A DNA stretch of 64,000 nt from JBQTGK01 sp052400665 (GTDB taxonomy: Bacteria; Bacteroidota; Bacteroidia; Bacteroidales; Marinifilaceae): NCBI GenBank assembly GCA_052400665.1, contig JBQTGK010000006.1; one strand, given 5' to 3'. A model generated the notes under the pieces. That model was not told where the DNA came from, did not search any database, and was given only the letters and a program-made list of their open reading frames with translations. Shown one piece after another: positions 17,738 through 25,819 of the stretch. The stretch's first letter is position 1; each line of letters starts with the position of its first letter. The position numbers were made by a program, and so were the translations under genes.

Positions 17738-18772
17738 ATGAACAAAGGAAATAAATACGGAACACATAGAGTCCTTGAACCAAAAGGTACTCTTCCACAA
17801 CCAGCTCAGAAGTTGGATAATACCATGTCGGTATACGACAACGAGTTGTTGATTGATGTTCAGACTTTGAATATCGATTCGGCGAGTTTTACACAAATAA
17901 AAGGTGCTTGTAATGCCGATACTGCTAAAATGGAAGAAATGATTCTTTCAATTGTTGGCGAAAGAGGTAAAATGCAGAATCCGGTAACGGGTTCGGGTGG
18001 AATGTTAATTGGCACCATTAAGCAAGTTGGACCTAATTTTCCAAATCAGGATTTAAAGGTAGGCGATAAGATTGCAACATTGGTTTCTCTTTCCTTAACT
18101 CCTTTAAAGATCAAAAAAATTAAAAACATTAATCTTTCTAACGATCAGGTTGATGTTGATGCACAAGCAATTTTATTCGAAAGTGGTTTGTATGCTGTTC
18201 TTCCGACAGATATTCCTGAGAAACTAGCTTTAGCAGCTTTAGATGTTGCGGGAGCTCCTGCTCAGGTTGATCGCCTGGTGAAAGAGGGCGACACGGTTTG
18301 TATTATCGGAGGTGGTGGTAAATCGGGTGTTTTGTGTTGCTATCAGGCAATGCAAAATGTAGGTCCAAAAGGTAAAGTTATTGTTGTGGAATATTCTAAA
18401 GAAAATGCACAACGCATTAAAGACCTTGGATTGGCTACTCATGTTGTTGTTGGCGATGCAACCGATGTAATGGATGTTTATAATAGAGTAACCGAAATTA
18501 CTGGCGAACAGGCTTGTGATGTTGTAATTAACAATGTAAATGTTGCTTCTACTGAAATGTCATCTATTCTGATTACTAAAGACAGAGGATGCGTTTACTT
18601 TTTCTCTATGGCTACATCTTTTAGCAAAGCCGCTCTTGGAGCTGAAGGCGTTGGTAAAGATGTTGACATGATTGTTGGTAATGGCTATGCAATTGGGCAT
18701 GCCGACCTAACATTAAATATCATTAGAAATTCAAAAGGAATTAGAGAATTGTTCGAAAAACTATACGTATAA
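17738..18772 (+). CDS. kdd: L-erythro-3,5-diaminohexanoate dehydrogenase
   Basis: NAD(P)-dependent oxidative deamination of 3,5-diaminohexanoate to 5-amino-3-oxohexanoate. The 344-residue chain begins GNKYGTHRVLEPKGTLPQPA, the Kdd-type start, and has a nucleotide-binding loop VCIIGGGGKSGVL (about residue 185) in a medium-chain-dehydrogenase-like Rossmann domain. Its stop overlaps the kamA start by one base (TAATG), indicating translational coupling. Function is secure from family pattern plus position. Confidence 0.94.
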   Translation: MNKGNKYGTHRVLEPKGTLPQPAQKLDNTMSVYDNELLIDVQTLNIDSASFTQIKGACNADTAKMEEMILSIVGERGKMQNPVTGSGGMLIGTIKQVGPNFPNQDLKVGDKIATLVSLSLTPLKIKKIKNINLSNDQVDVDAQAILFESGLYAVLPTDIPEKLALAALDVAGAPAQVDRLVKEGDTVCIIGGGGKSGVLCCYQAMQNVGPKGKVIVVEYSKENAQRIKDLGLATHVVVGDATDVMDVYNRVTEITGEQACDVVINNVNVASTEMSSILITKDRGCVYFFSMATSFSKAALGAEGVGKDVDMIVGNGYAIGHADLTLNIIRNSKGIRELFEKLYV

Positions 18773-20034
18773 TGACTAATAATAACAGACGCAGCGAATT
18801 ATTTCCAGAGATAACTGATATACAGTGGAACGATTGGAAATGGCAGGTAAGAAACCGTATTGAGACCTTAGATCAGTTAAAGAAATATATTCGTTTAACG
18901 GACCAAGAGGAAGAAGGAGTTAAGAAATCACTGGCAACTTTACGCATGGCAATTACGCCATACTATTTAACATTGATTGATCCTGATAATCAAAATTGTC
19001 CAATTCGTAAGCAGGCCATTCCAACTGCAGCAGAAGTGCATCATGCCGATGCCGATCTTTTAGATCCGCTTCATGAAGATGAAGATTCTCCTGTTCCGGG
19101 ATTAACACACCGTTATCCGGATCGTGTTTTGTTTCTGATTACAGATATGTGTGCGATGTATTGTCGTCACTGTACCCGTCGACGTTTTGCAGGTCAGTCC
19201 GATGCGTCAACTCCACAAGATAATATCGAAAAAGCAATAGAATATATTGCCAATACTCCTCAGGTAAGAGATGTTGTTCTTTCTGGTGGTGATGCTTTAT
19301 TAATTAGCGATGATAAATTAGAATATATTATTAGCCGATTAAGAGCAATTCCGCATGTCGAAATTATTAGAATTGGAAGTCGTACTCCAGTAGTATTGCC
19401 TCAGCGTATCACCGATAATTTGGTGAATATGCTTAAAAAATATCATCCAATATGGTTAAATACACACTTTAATCATTCCAATGAAATTACTGAGGAATCG
19501 AAAAATGCTTTGGCTAGAATGGCCGATGCTGGTATTCCTTTAGGGAATCAATCGGTTCTTCTTCGTGGAGTGAACGATTGTGTTCATATTATGAAAAAAT
19601 TAGTGCATAATTTGGTGATGAACCGTGTTCGTCCTTATTATATCTATCAGTGTGACCTTTCAATGGGATTAGAGCATTTTAGAACGCCGGTTTCTAAAGG
19701 AATAGAGATTATCGAAAACCTTCGTGGGCATACCTCAGGTTTGGCAGTACCAACTTTTGTTGTTGATGCTCCTGGTGGTGGCGGAAAAACTCCGGTTATG
19801 CCTCAATATGTTGTGTCTCAGAGTCCGGGAAAAGTAATCCTCCGAAACTTCGAAGGGGTTATTACCACTTATACCGAGCCAGAACATTACGATAATAAAT
19901 GCACTTGTCCCGATTGTACAAATGACAAGAAGCGTGAAGGTGTTGCTTCTCTATTGCATGGCGATCAGTTATCTATCGAACCAGATCACCTGGCACGTAA
20001 AGAAAGAAATAAAAAAGTAGATGCCATTTCTTAA
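18772..20034 (+). CDS. kamA: L-lysine 2,3-aminomutase
   Basis: Radical-SAM, PLP-dependent isomerisation of L-lysine to L-beta-lysine, the first step of the pathway. The 420-residue protein has the cluster-binding motif CAMYCRHC (C127, C131, C134) and DAPGGGGKTPVMP with the PLP lysine at K339. The zinc cysteines expected of the clostridial enzyme are C270 and the C-terminal CTCPDC (C377, C379, C382). All sit two residues after the positions I recall for the Clostridium subterminale enzyme. The C-terminal zinc motif separates it from the shorter EF-P lysyl aminomutase EpmB. It overlaps kdd by one base and kamB by 14. Confidence 0.97.
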   Translation: MTNNNRRSELFPEITDIQWNDWKWQVRNRIETLDQLKKYIRLTDQEEEGVKKSLATLRMAITPYYLTLIDPDNQNCPIRKQAIPTAAEVHHADADLLDPLHEDEDSPVPGLTHRYPDRVLFLITDMCAMYCRHCTRRRFAGQSDASTPQDNIEKAIEYIANTPQVRDVVLSGGDALLISDDKLEYIISRLRAIPHVEIIRIGSRTPVVLPQRITDNLVNMLKKYHPIWLNTHFNHSNEITEESKNALARMADAGIPLGNQSVLLRGVNDCVHIMKKLVHNLVMNRVRPYYIYQCDLSMGLEHFRTPVSKGIEIIENLRGHTSGLAVPTFVVDAPGGGGKTPVMPQYVVSQSPGKVILRNFEGVITTYTEPEHYDNKCTCPDCTNDKKREGVASLLHGDQLSIEPDHLARKERNKKVDAIS

Positions 20035-21043
20035 TGACATAGAAAAATATAAAAGTCTTTCTATTGTAGGACTTGAGAAAAATACCGGGAAAACTGAGTG
20101 TTTAAACTATGTGCTGTCCCGATTAAGGGGCAGCCATAAACAAATTGCTTTAACTTCCATAGGTATCGACGGAGAAAATCGCGATCAGGTTTCGCAAACG
20201 CATAAGCCGGAAATTGAGCTTAGCAAAGGAATGATGTTCGTGACTTCGGAAATTCATTATGCAAAACGTAAATTATTTTCCGAGTTAATCGATGTTTCTT
20301 CTCAGTTTACAAGTTTAGGACGATTGGTAACAGCAAAAGCAATTTGTTCGGGTAAAATAATGTTATCAGGACCTGCTAATAATAGCGAACTAATTCGGTT
20401 AATTGATGATTTAAAGCAAAAAGGTGTTGATCTGACTATTGTAGATGGGGCATTGTCTCGCAAGAGTTTAGGTTCTCCAACAGTTACTGAAGCCATGATT
20501 TTGGCCACAGGAGCAGCTTTGTCGGCAAATATTCCTCAGTTGGTGTTTAAAACGCAATTTGCGTATGATTTAATTCAGTTAGCAGAAATCGAAACTGAAT
20601 TAAAAAACAAACTCAAAGGAATCACAAAGGGCATTTGGGCTATTGATGAATCAGGAAAAATAAAAGATACGGGGATTGTTTCTGTATTGATGATCAAAAA
20701 TAAAAAAGATCAGCTTTTTAAGTTCGGAACTGTGTTTTTTATTCATGGTGCAATTACCGATCAGTTTTTAGATTTTCTGAAAAATCAAAAGCAGGTTAAA
20801 AATATAAAATTAATAGTAAGAGACTTTACAAGAGTCTTTGCAAATTCTGAAACTTACTATGCCTTTATAAAAAGAGGCGGAAAAATTCAGGTGTTAGATA
20901 AGACCAATTTGTTGGCGGTTACCATTAATCCGGTTTCGCCTGATGGTTACAAATTAAATTCAGAGGAATTGAAACTGGCTTTGGAAGCAAAATTACAAGT
21001 GCCGGTTTACGACGTTAAAAAAATTGAGAATGAAGTTTCGTAA
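20021..21043 (+). CDS. kamB: Lysine 5,6-aminomutase reactivase subunit KamB
   Basis: Gene between kamA and kamC, 340 residues. A P-loop-like sequence, GLEKNTGKT (residues 17-25), lies directly at the N-terminus, with the six-residue spacing seen in BioD/CobB-type NTPases. IVDGALSRKSL near residue 140 may be a Walker B or switch region. The name follows the kamABCDE order of known lysine clusters, where KamB and KamC are annotated as the reactivase of the adenosylcobalamin aminomutase. I know of that only as an annotation and have not seen the mechanism shown. Overlaps of 14 bases with both kamA and kamC point to coupled translation. Confidence 0.75.
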   Translation: MPFLNDIEKYKSLSIVGLEKNTGKTECLNYVLSRLRGSHKQIALTSIGIDGENRDQVSQTHKPEIELSKGMMFVTSEIHYAKRKLFSELIDVSSQFTSLGRLVTAKAICSGKIMLSGPANNSELIRLIDDLKQKGVDLTIVDGALSRKSLGSPTVTEAMILATGAALSANIPQLVFKTQFAYDLIQLAEIETELKNKLKGITKGIWAIDESGKIKDTGIVSVLMIKNKKDQLFKFGTVFFIHGAITDQFLDFLKNQKQVKNIKLIVRDFTRVFANSETYYAFIKRGGKIQVLDKTNLLAVTINPVSPDGYKLNSEELKLALEAKLQVPVYDVKKIENEVS

Positions 21044-22439
21044 TGCCATATCAGAAATAAAAGGATTACAATATTTAACTGAAAAGTTAGACTTGAAATC
21101 GCCAATGGGAAAAAGATTCCTGTTGGATACTGAAATGCTGTATTCTGAAATTGATTTAAATGTTGAATTTTCTTTGTTAGAGCAATTTGTTCAACTTATT
21201 AAAGTAAATATTGAGACAAGTAAAGCGATTCAGAACGAGTTGTCTCACCTTAGAGATATTCGGGGTACTGTGGCCAACTTAAAAGTAAATTTAATTTTAG
21301 ATGATGTTGAATTGTTTGAAATTAAGTCTTTTATAATGCACTCTCAGCGAATATTGAATTTGCAACGAGAATCAAAACAAGAGATTATAAAATTACCAAA
21401 CTTCGCAGATCTCATTAAAATATTGGATCCGCAAAATTCGGGGATTCCTTCGTTTTATATTTATGATGATTACTCAGCAGAACTGGCCGAGGCAAGAAAG
21501 AATCTAAGAGTTGCTAAATCTGAGAATGGAAACTCCGAGGATAAGTTGGAAGATTTGTTTACTAAAGCACATGAAATAGAACAGAAGGTTAGAGAAAATC
21601 TGTGTTTTCAGATAAAAAGTTTTGCCGATAATTTGGGAGAGGCCTTAAAACAACTTGCACATTTAGATTTGTTAATCGCAAAGGCATTGCAGGCTATTAA
21701 TATGAATTTTAATCGCCCACGCTTAATTCAGGGAACTACAAAATATAAAGGGATATTTAATCCTTTAATAAAAAATGAACTTCAAAAGCAGAATAAGAAA
21801 TATCAGGATATTGATATTGAGATTCAAAAATCAGTTTGCTTAATTACAGGAGCCAATATGGCAGGTAAAACTGTTGTATTAAGAACATTGGCGCTTTGTC
21901 AGTACCTATGTCAGTTCGGATTTTTTGTTCCAGCTGCATCGGCACAAATTAGTTTGGTTGATAAAATTATGATTTCGGTGGGCGATGAGCAATCAGAATT
22001 AAATGGTTTGTCATCTTTTGCATCCGAAATGATGAACGTAAGCAAGATGCTCGAAGAGTCAAAAAATAATAACAACGTATTGATTTTAGTTGATGAATTG
22101 GCAAGAACAACAAATCCGGTAGAAGGATTAGCAATTGTAAATGCTCTTGCAGATATTTTTTATCAGAATAAAATTAGAAGTGTAATAACCACTCACTACA
22201 GTGGATTAAATTCTTATTTCAGAAAGTTACGGGTAAAAGGTTTGGATAAGGATTTTGGTAATAAAGTGATTACCCAAAAGAATATAAACAGTTATATGGA
22301 TTATTCGTTGATAGAGGACAATACAGGGGAGGTTCCTCACGAAGCACTTCGAATTGCATCTTTATTAGGAATTGATAAAGAGATTATAGAAGGAGCTAAA
22401 AATCAATTGAATAAAGAAGCTAGTATTAATAGGAATTAG
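21030..22439 (+). CDS. kamC: Lysine 5,6-aminomutase reactivase ATPase KamC (MutS-like)
   Basis: A MutS-family ATPase without a mismatch-recognition domain. From ATG 21030 it has 469 residues; an in-frame TTG at 21024 is less likely. The N-terminal two thirds are helical lever/clamp-like. Walker A GANMAGKT lies at about residues 274-281, then VGDEQSELNGLSSF (signature region) and Walker B VLILVDELAR, then a VITTHYSGL switch. Position in the kam cluster, and the lack of DNA-binding and endonuclease domains, argue against MutS/MutS2 DNA repair. The probable role is ATP-driven release of damaged cobalamin from KamDE. It overlaps kamB by 14 bases. Confidence 0.8.
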   Translation: MKFRNAISEIKGLQYLTEKLDLKSPMGKRFLLDTEMLYSEIDLNVEFSLLEQFVQLIKVNIETSKAIQNELSHLRDIRGTVANLKVNLILDDVELFEIKSFIMHSQRILNLQRESKQEIIKLPNFADLIKILDPQNSGIPSFYIYDDYSAELAEARKNLRVAKSENGNSEDKLEDLFTKAHEIEQKVRENLCFQIKSFADNLGEALKQLAHLDLLIAKALQAINMNFNRPRLIQGTTKYKGIFNPLIKNELQKQNKKYQDIDIEIQKSVCLITGANMAGKTVVLRTLALCQYLCQFGFFVPAASAQISLVDKIMISVGDEQSELNGLSSFASEMMNVSKMLEESKNNNNVLILVDELARTTNPVEGLAIVNALADIFYQNKIRSVITTHYSGLNSYFRKLRVKGLDKDFGNKVITQKNINSYMDYSLIEDNTGEVPHEALRIASLLGIDKEIIEGAKNQLNKEASINRN

Positions 22440-22505
22440 ATGTTAGAAATGAGATTGATAAGGCATGAGTAAATCTTCTTGTTAAATCTCTAATCTAAAA
22501 GAAAA
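22440..22505. repeat. Imperfect inverted repeat in the kamC-kamD junction
   Basis: TTAGAAATGAGATT (22443-22456) faces AAATCTCTAATCTAA (22484-22498), giving a 15-bp arm with about four mismatches. The left word TAGAAATGAGATT is the same as in the thl-bcd junction (27027-27039). Confidence 0.6.
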
Positions 22506-24074
22506 ATGGATAAATTGAATATGCAAAAGAGTAAACTAGGTCTTGACTTTGAAAAAGTGGGACACGCCAAAGAGGTGTCGAAGCGAATTGCAGACGATGT
22601 TCAGAATTTCGTAAACAACTACTCAACCGTAGCTGTTGAGCGTACTTTGTGTCGTCTTTTGGGAATCGATGGTGTCGATAATAATGAGGTGCCGCTTCCT
22701 AATATTGTGGTCGACGAATTAAAGGATAAAGGTGTGTTGAGCGAAGGAGTAATGTTCTTTTTAGGAAATGCTATTTTGGAAACAGGATTGAATCCACAGC
22801 AAATTGCCGAAAAAATTACTGCCGGAGAGCTCGATATTACGACTCTTCCTCTTCACTCTAAGGAAGAAATTGAAAAGGCAATTCAACCTTTTGTTGAAAA
22901 GAGCATTCATGTAATTAGAGATCGTAAAGCGAAACGAGATAATTATATTGATACTATTGGCGAAGGACCAAAACCATATTTATATGTAATCGTAGCAACG
23001 GGTAATATCTATGAAGATGTTGTTCAGGCCGAAGCGGCAGCTCGTCAGGGAGCCGATATTATTGCAGTAATTCGTACTACTGGTCAGTCTTTGCTTGATT
23101 ATGTTCCTTATGGCGCTACCACCGAAGGTTTTGGTGGAACGGTTGCCACACAAGAGAATTTCCGAATCATGCGAACTGCCTTAGATAAGGTAGGGGAAGA
23201 AGAAGGTCGTTACATTCGCTTGTGTAATTATTGTTCTGGTTTGTGTATGCCCGAAATTGCTGCTATGGGAGCAATTGAAGGTTTAGATGTGATGCTGAAT
23301 GATGCATTGTATGGCATCCTTTTTCGCGATATTAACATGCAACGTACCATTGTAGATCAGTACTTTTCGAGATTATTGAATGGATTTGCGGGTGTGATTA
23401 TTAATACCGGAGAAGATAACTACTTAACTACTGCTGATGCTTTCGATGAGGCGCATACCGTGTTGGCTTCCGATTTTATTAACGAGCAGCTGGCTTTGGT
23501 TGCAGGCTTACCCGAAGAACAAATGGGATTAGGTCATGCTTTTGAGATGAATCCCGATTTGGAAAATGGTTTCCTTTACGAGCTTGCTCAAGCACAAATG
23601 ATCAGAGAAATTTTTCCTAAGGCTCCTCTAAAATATATGCCTCCAACAAAATTTATGACAGGTAATATTTTTAAAGGTCAGGTGCAGGATGCTTTATTTA
23701 ATCAGATTTCAATTTGGACCGGACAAGGAATTCAATTATTAGGAATGCTTACCGAAGCAATTCATACTCCTTTTATGTCGGACAGATACCTTTCTATCGA
23801 AAATGCTAAATATATCTTTAATAATATGAAGAATATTGGCGACGAAGTAGAATTTAAAGAAGGAGGTATTATTCGCCAAAGAGCGGCCAAGGTTCTCGAT
23901 GATGCAACCGAATTAGTTGAGAAAATTGAGAAAGAAGGATTGTTTACTGCCCTTGAAAAAGGAATTTTTGCGGATATAAAACGTCCGAAAGATGGGGGTA
24001 AAGGATTAGATGGTGTTGTGGAAAAAGGAAGCAACTATTTTAATCCGTTTATCGAAATTTTGCATAAAAAGTAA
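22506..24074 (+). CDS. kamD: Lysine 5,6-aminomutase, alpha (large) subunit
   Basis: With KamE it moves the terminal amino group of beta-lysine to C5, giving 3,5-diaminohexanoate, using adenosylcobalamin and PLP. The 522-residue length matches the family. Recognisable segments are SKLGLDFEKVGHAKEVSKRI at the N-terminus, YGATTEGFGGTVATQENFRI (the barrel region that contacts substrate and PLP), NYCSGLCMPEIAAMGAIEG and KYMPPTKFMTGNIF. The gene lies after kamC and before kamE, each junction carrying a palindromic module rather than an overlap. Confidence 0.96.
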   Translation: MDKLNMQKSKLGLDFEKVGHAKEVSKRIADDVQNFVNNYSTVAVERTLCRLLGIDGVDNNEVPLPNIVVDELKDKGVLSEGVMFFLGNAILETGLNPQQIAEKITAGELDITTLPLHSKEEIEKAIQPFVEKSIHVIRDRKAKRDNYIDTIGEGPKPYLYVIVATGNIYEDVVQAEAAARQGADIIAVIRTTGQSLLDYVPYGATTEGFGGTVATQENFRIMRTALDKVGEEEGRYIRLCNYCSGLCMPEIAAMGAIEGLDVMLNDALYGILFRDINMQRTIVDQYFSRLLNGFAGVIINTGEDNYLTTADAFDEAHTVLASDFINEQLALVAGLPEEQMGLGHAFEMNPDLENGFLYELAQAQMIREIFPKAPLKYMPPTKFMTGNIFKGQVQDALFNQISIWTGQGIQLLGMLTEAIHTPFMSDRYLSIENAKYIFNNMKNIGDEVEFKEGGIIRQRAAKVLDDATELVEKIEKEGLFTALEKGIFADIKRPKDGGKGLDGVVEKGSNYFNPFIEILHKK

Positions 24075-24177
24075 TAAGTATCAAGTTCAAAGTATCAAGT
24101 AATAATATCAGAAAATAAATTATCTAGATATTCGACACTAAAGTCTTGATACTTCTTAAATATAAGGAGACAAAAAA
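24075..24177. repeat. AAGTATCAAG word-repeat hairpin in the kamD-kamE junction
   Basis: AAGTATCAAG occurs at 24076-24085 and 24090-24099, and its exact reverse complement CTTGATACTT at 24145-24154. An inner pair AATATC / GATATT also fits. The module fills most of the 103-base gap and ends before a good ribosome-binding site (AAGGAG near 24164). Confidence 0.8.
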
Positions 24178-24966
24178 ATGAGTGGAGGTCTTTATTCAAC
24201 CGATTCCAACGATTTTGATAAAACCCTGGATCTAACCAAAATTAAACCTTACGGAGATACCATGAACGATGGTAAAACCCAGGTTAGTTTTACTTTGCCT
24301 GTAGAAAAGGGCGAAGAAGCTATTGAGGCTGCTAAGCAAATGATGCGTAAAATGGGTTTTGAAAACCCTCAGGTGGTTATGGTACAGGAATTAATGGAAG
24401 GATTTACTTTTTTTAATTGCTACGGAAACTGTACTCACACTGTTGATTATACAGATATTCATGTGCCAAAAGTTGAATCTACAACTATGGATATGCATGA
24501 AACCGACGATTTTATAAAAGAAAATATTGGTCGCCCTATTCGTGTACTTGGTGCCAGCACAGGTACCGATGCTCACACAGTAGGTATCGATGCAATTATG
24601 AATATGAAAGGTTTTGCAGGTCATTATGGTTTGGAGAGATACGAAATGATGGAAGCCCTGAATATGGGTAGTCAGGTGCCAAACGAAGAATTTATTGCTA
24701 AAGCTATTGAGTTAGAAGCTGATGTTCTTTTGGTATCGCAAACAGTAACTCAGAAAGATGTTCATATTAAAAATTTAACCGAACTGGTAGAGCTTATGGA
24801 AGCTGAAGGATTACGCGATAAAGTAATCTTGATTTGTGGCGGACCAAGAATCTCTCACGAACTTGCAAAAGAGTTGGGCTACGATGCAGGATTCGGAATG
24901 AACAAATATGCCGATGATGTTGCATCTTATGCAGCACAGGAATTAAGCAGAAGAATAAATGGATAG
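24178..24966 (+). CDS. kamE: Lysine 5,6-aminomutase, beta (cobalamin-binding) subunit
   Basis: The 262-residue subunit binds adenosylcobalamin and PLP. The cobalamin motif D-x-H-x2-G reads DAHTVG with H133, and the PLP-anchoring lysine is K144 (MNMKGF). Both numbers equal those I recall for Clostridium sticklandii, so the N-terminal domain is unshifted. The C-terminal Rossmann B12 domain (ADVLLVSQTVTQKDVHIKNL and ILICGGPRIS) is complete. An AAGGAG box upstream supports the ATG at 24178. Confidence 0.97.
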   Translation: MSGGLYSTDSNDFDKTLDLTKIKPYGDTMNDGKTQVSFTLPVEKGEEAIEAAKQMMRKMGFENPQVVMVQELMEGFTFFNCYGNCTHTVDYTDIHVPKVESTTMDMHETDDFIKENIGRPIRVLGASTGTDAHTVGIDAIMNMKGFAGHYGLERYEMMEALNMGSQVPNEEFIAKAIELEADVLLVSQTVTQKDVHIKNLTELVELMEAEGLRDKVILICGGPRISHELAKELGYDAGFGMNKYADDVASYAAQELSRRING

Positions 24967-25066
24967 TATATAGTCACTTGCCGCTGGTCATTACTTGTCT
25001 TGATTTTAATGACCAATGACAAATTAACGATTTGACTGGTGACTAATGACCAATAACTAATAAGAC
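24967..25066. repeat. TAATGACCA word repeats in the kamE-atoA junction
   Basis: TAATGACCA occurs at 25007-25015 and 25044-25052, and inverted (TGGTCATTA) at 24985-24993. Partial copies (AATGAC, GACTAATGAC, AATAACTAATAAG) fill the rest of the 100-base gap. Confidence 0.8.
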
Positions 25067-25729
25067 ATGGATAAAAAAGAAATCAGAGAGGTGATTGCTA
25101 AAAGATCTGCTCTCGAATTAAACAATGGAGATGTAGTAAACCTGGGAATTGGATTACCTACTATCATTCCTAACTATGTGCCAGCTGATGTGAATGTTAT
25201 TCTACAATCGGAAAATGGATTGCTGGGAATGGGTGCCGCTCCAGCTGAAGGAGAAGAAGATTCTGATTTTATTAATGCAGGAGGAGGATTCATTACCTGT
25301 GAAAAAGGCGCTAGTAGTTTCGATAGTTCTGTTTCTTTTGGAATTATTCGAGGGGGTCATGTTGATGTTACTTTTTTAGGTGCTTTGCAGGTAGACGAAA
25401 AAGGAAATCTTGCGAACTGGATTATTCCTGGTAAAAAGACACCTGGTATGGGTGGAGCTATGGACCTAATTGTTGGAGCCAAACGAGTGATTCTTTCTAT
25501 GGAACACACTGCAAGAGGAAATCATAAAATTATGAGCAACTGCAATCTTCCTTTAACTGCTGCCGGTCAGGTTGATATGATTATTACCGAAATGGGTGTA
25601 ATGAAAATAGTACCTGAAGGAATCCTGTTAAAGGAATACAATCCTGTTTTTACCATAGAGCAAATTCAGGAAGCTACTGATGCAAAATTGATTATTGCTG
25701 AGGATTTAATTGAAATGAGAGTGGCGTAG
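25067..25729 (+). CDS. atoA: Butyrate/acetoacetate CoA-transferase, beta subunit
   Basis: Beta subunit carrying the catalytic glutamate of the CoA-transferase. In the 220-residue chain the motif QSENGLLGMG places it at E49, and GGGFITCEKGASSFDSS and GGAMDLIVGAKRVI are typical of the subunit. It pairs with AtoD encoded 8.7 kb upstream at the start of the operon. The product acetoacetyl-CoA is split by the thiolase encoded next. Confidence 0.92.
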   Translation: MDKKEIREVIAKRSALELNNGDVVNLGIGLPTIIPNYVPADVNVILQSENGLLGMGAAPAEGEEDSDFINAGGGFITCEKGASSFDSSVSFGIIRGGHVDVTFLGALQVDEKGNLANWIIPGKKTPGMGGAMDLIVGAKRVILSMEHTARGNHKIMSNCNLPLTAAGQVDMIITEMGVMKIVPEGILLKEYNPVFTIEQIQEATDAKLIIAEDLIEMRVA

Positions 25730-25819
25730 TTCATGAGTTTGTGTATTCGTAATTACGAAAATGCAAATTCATAATGAAACAAATTCACAATATCACGAAT
25801 TTACAAAATCACAAAAATT
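25730..25819. repeat. ATTCGTAATTACGAA palindromic module in the atoA-thl junction
   Basis: A perfect 14-bp palindrome, TTCGTAATTACGAA (25746-25759), is followed by degenerate words AAATTCATAATG, AAATTCACAATATCACGAATT and TACAAAATCACAAAA. The unit resembles ATTCGTAATT word repeats I associate with Bacteroidota intergenic DNA. Confidence 0.7.

Noticed and set aside
21030..22439. KamC as a DNA mismatch-repair MutS or MutS2
   Set aside because: It lacks mismatch-recognition and Smr domains and lies between kamB and kamD with overlapping reading frames, which fits the aminomutase reactivase.
24075..25066. Repeats that could suggest a CRISPR array
   Set aside because: Repeat units are only 9-10 bases, irregularly spaced, partly inverted, and lie in gene junctions; no cas gene is present.
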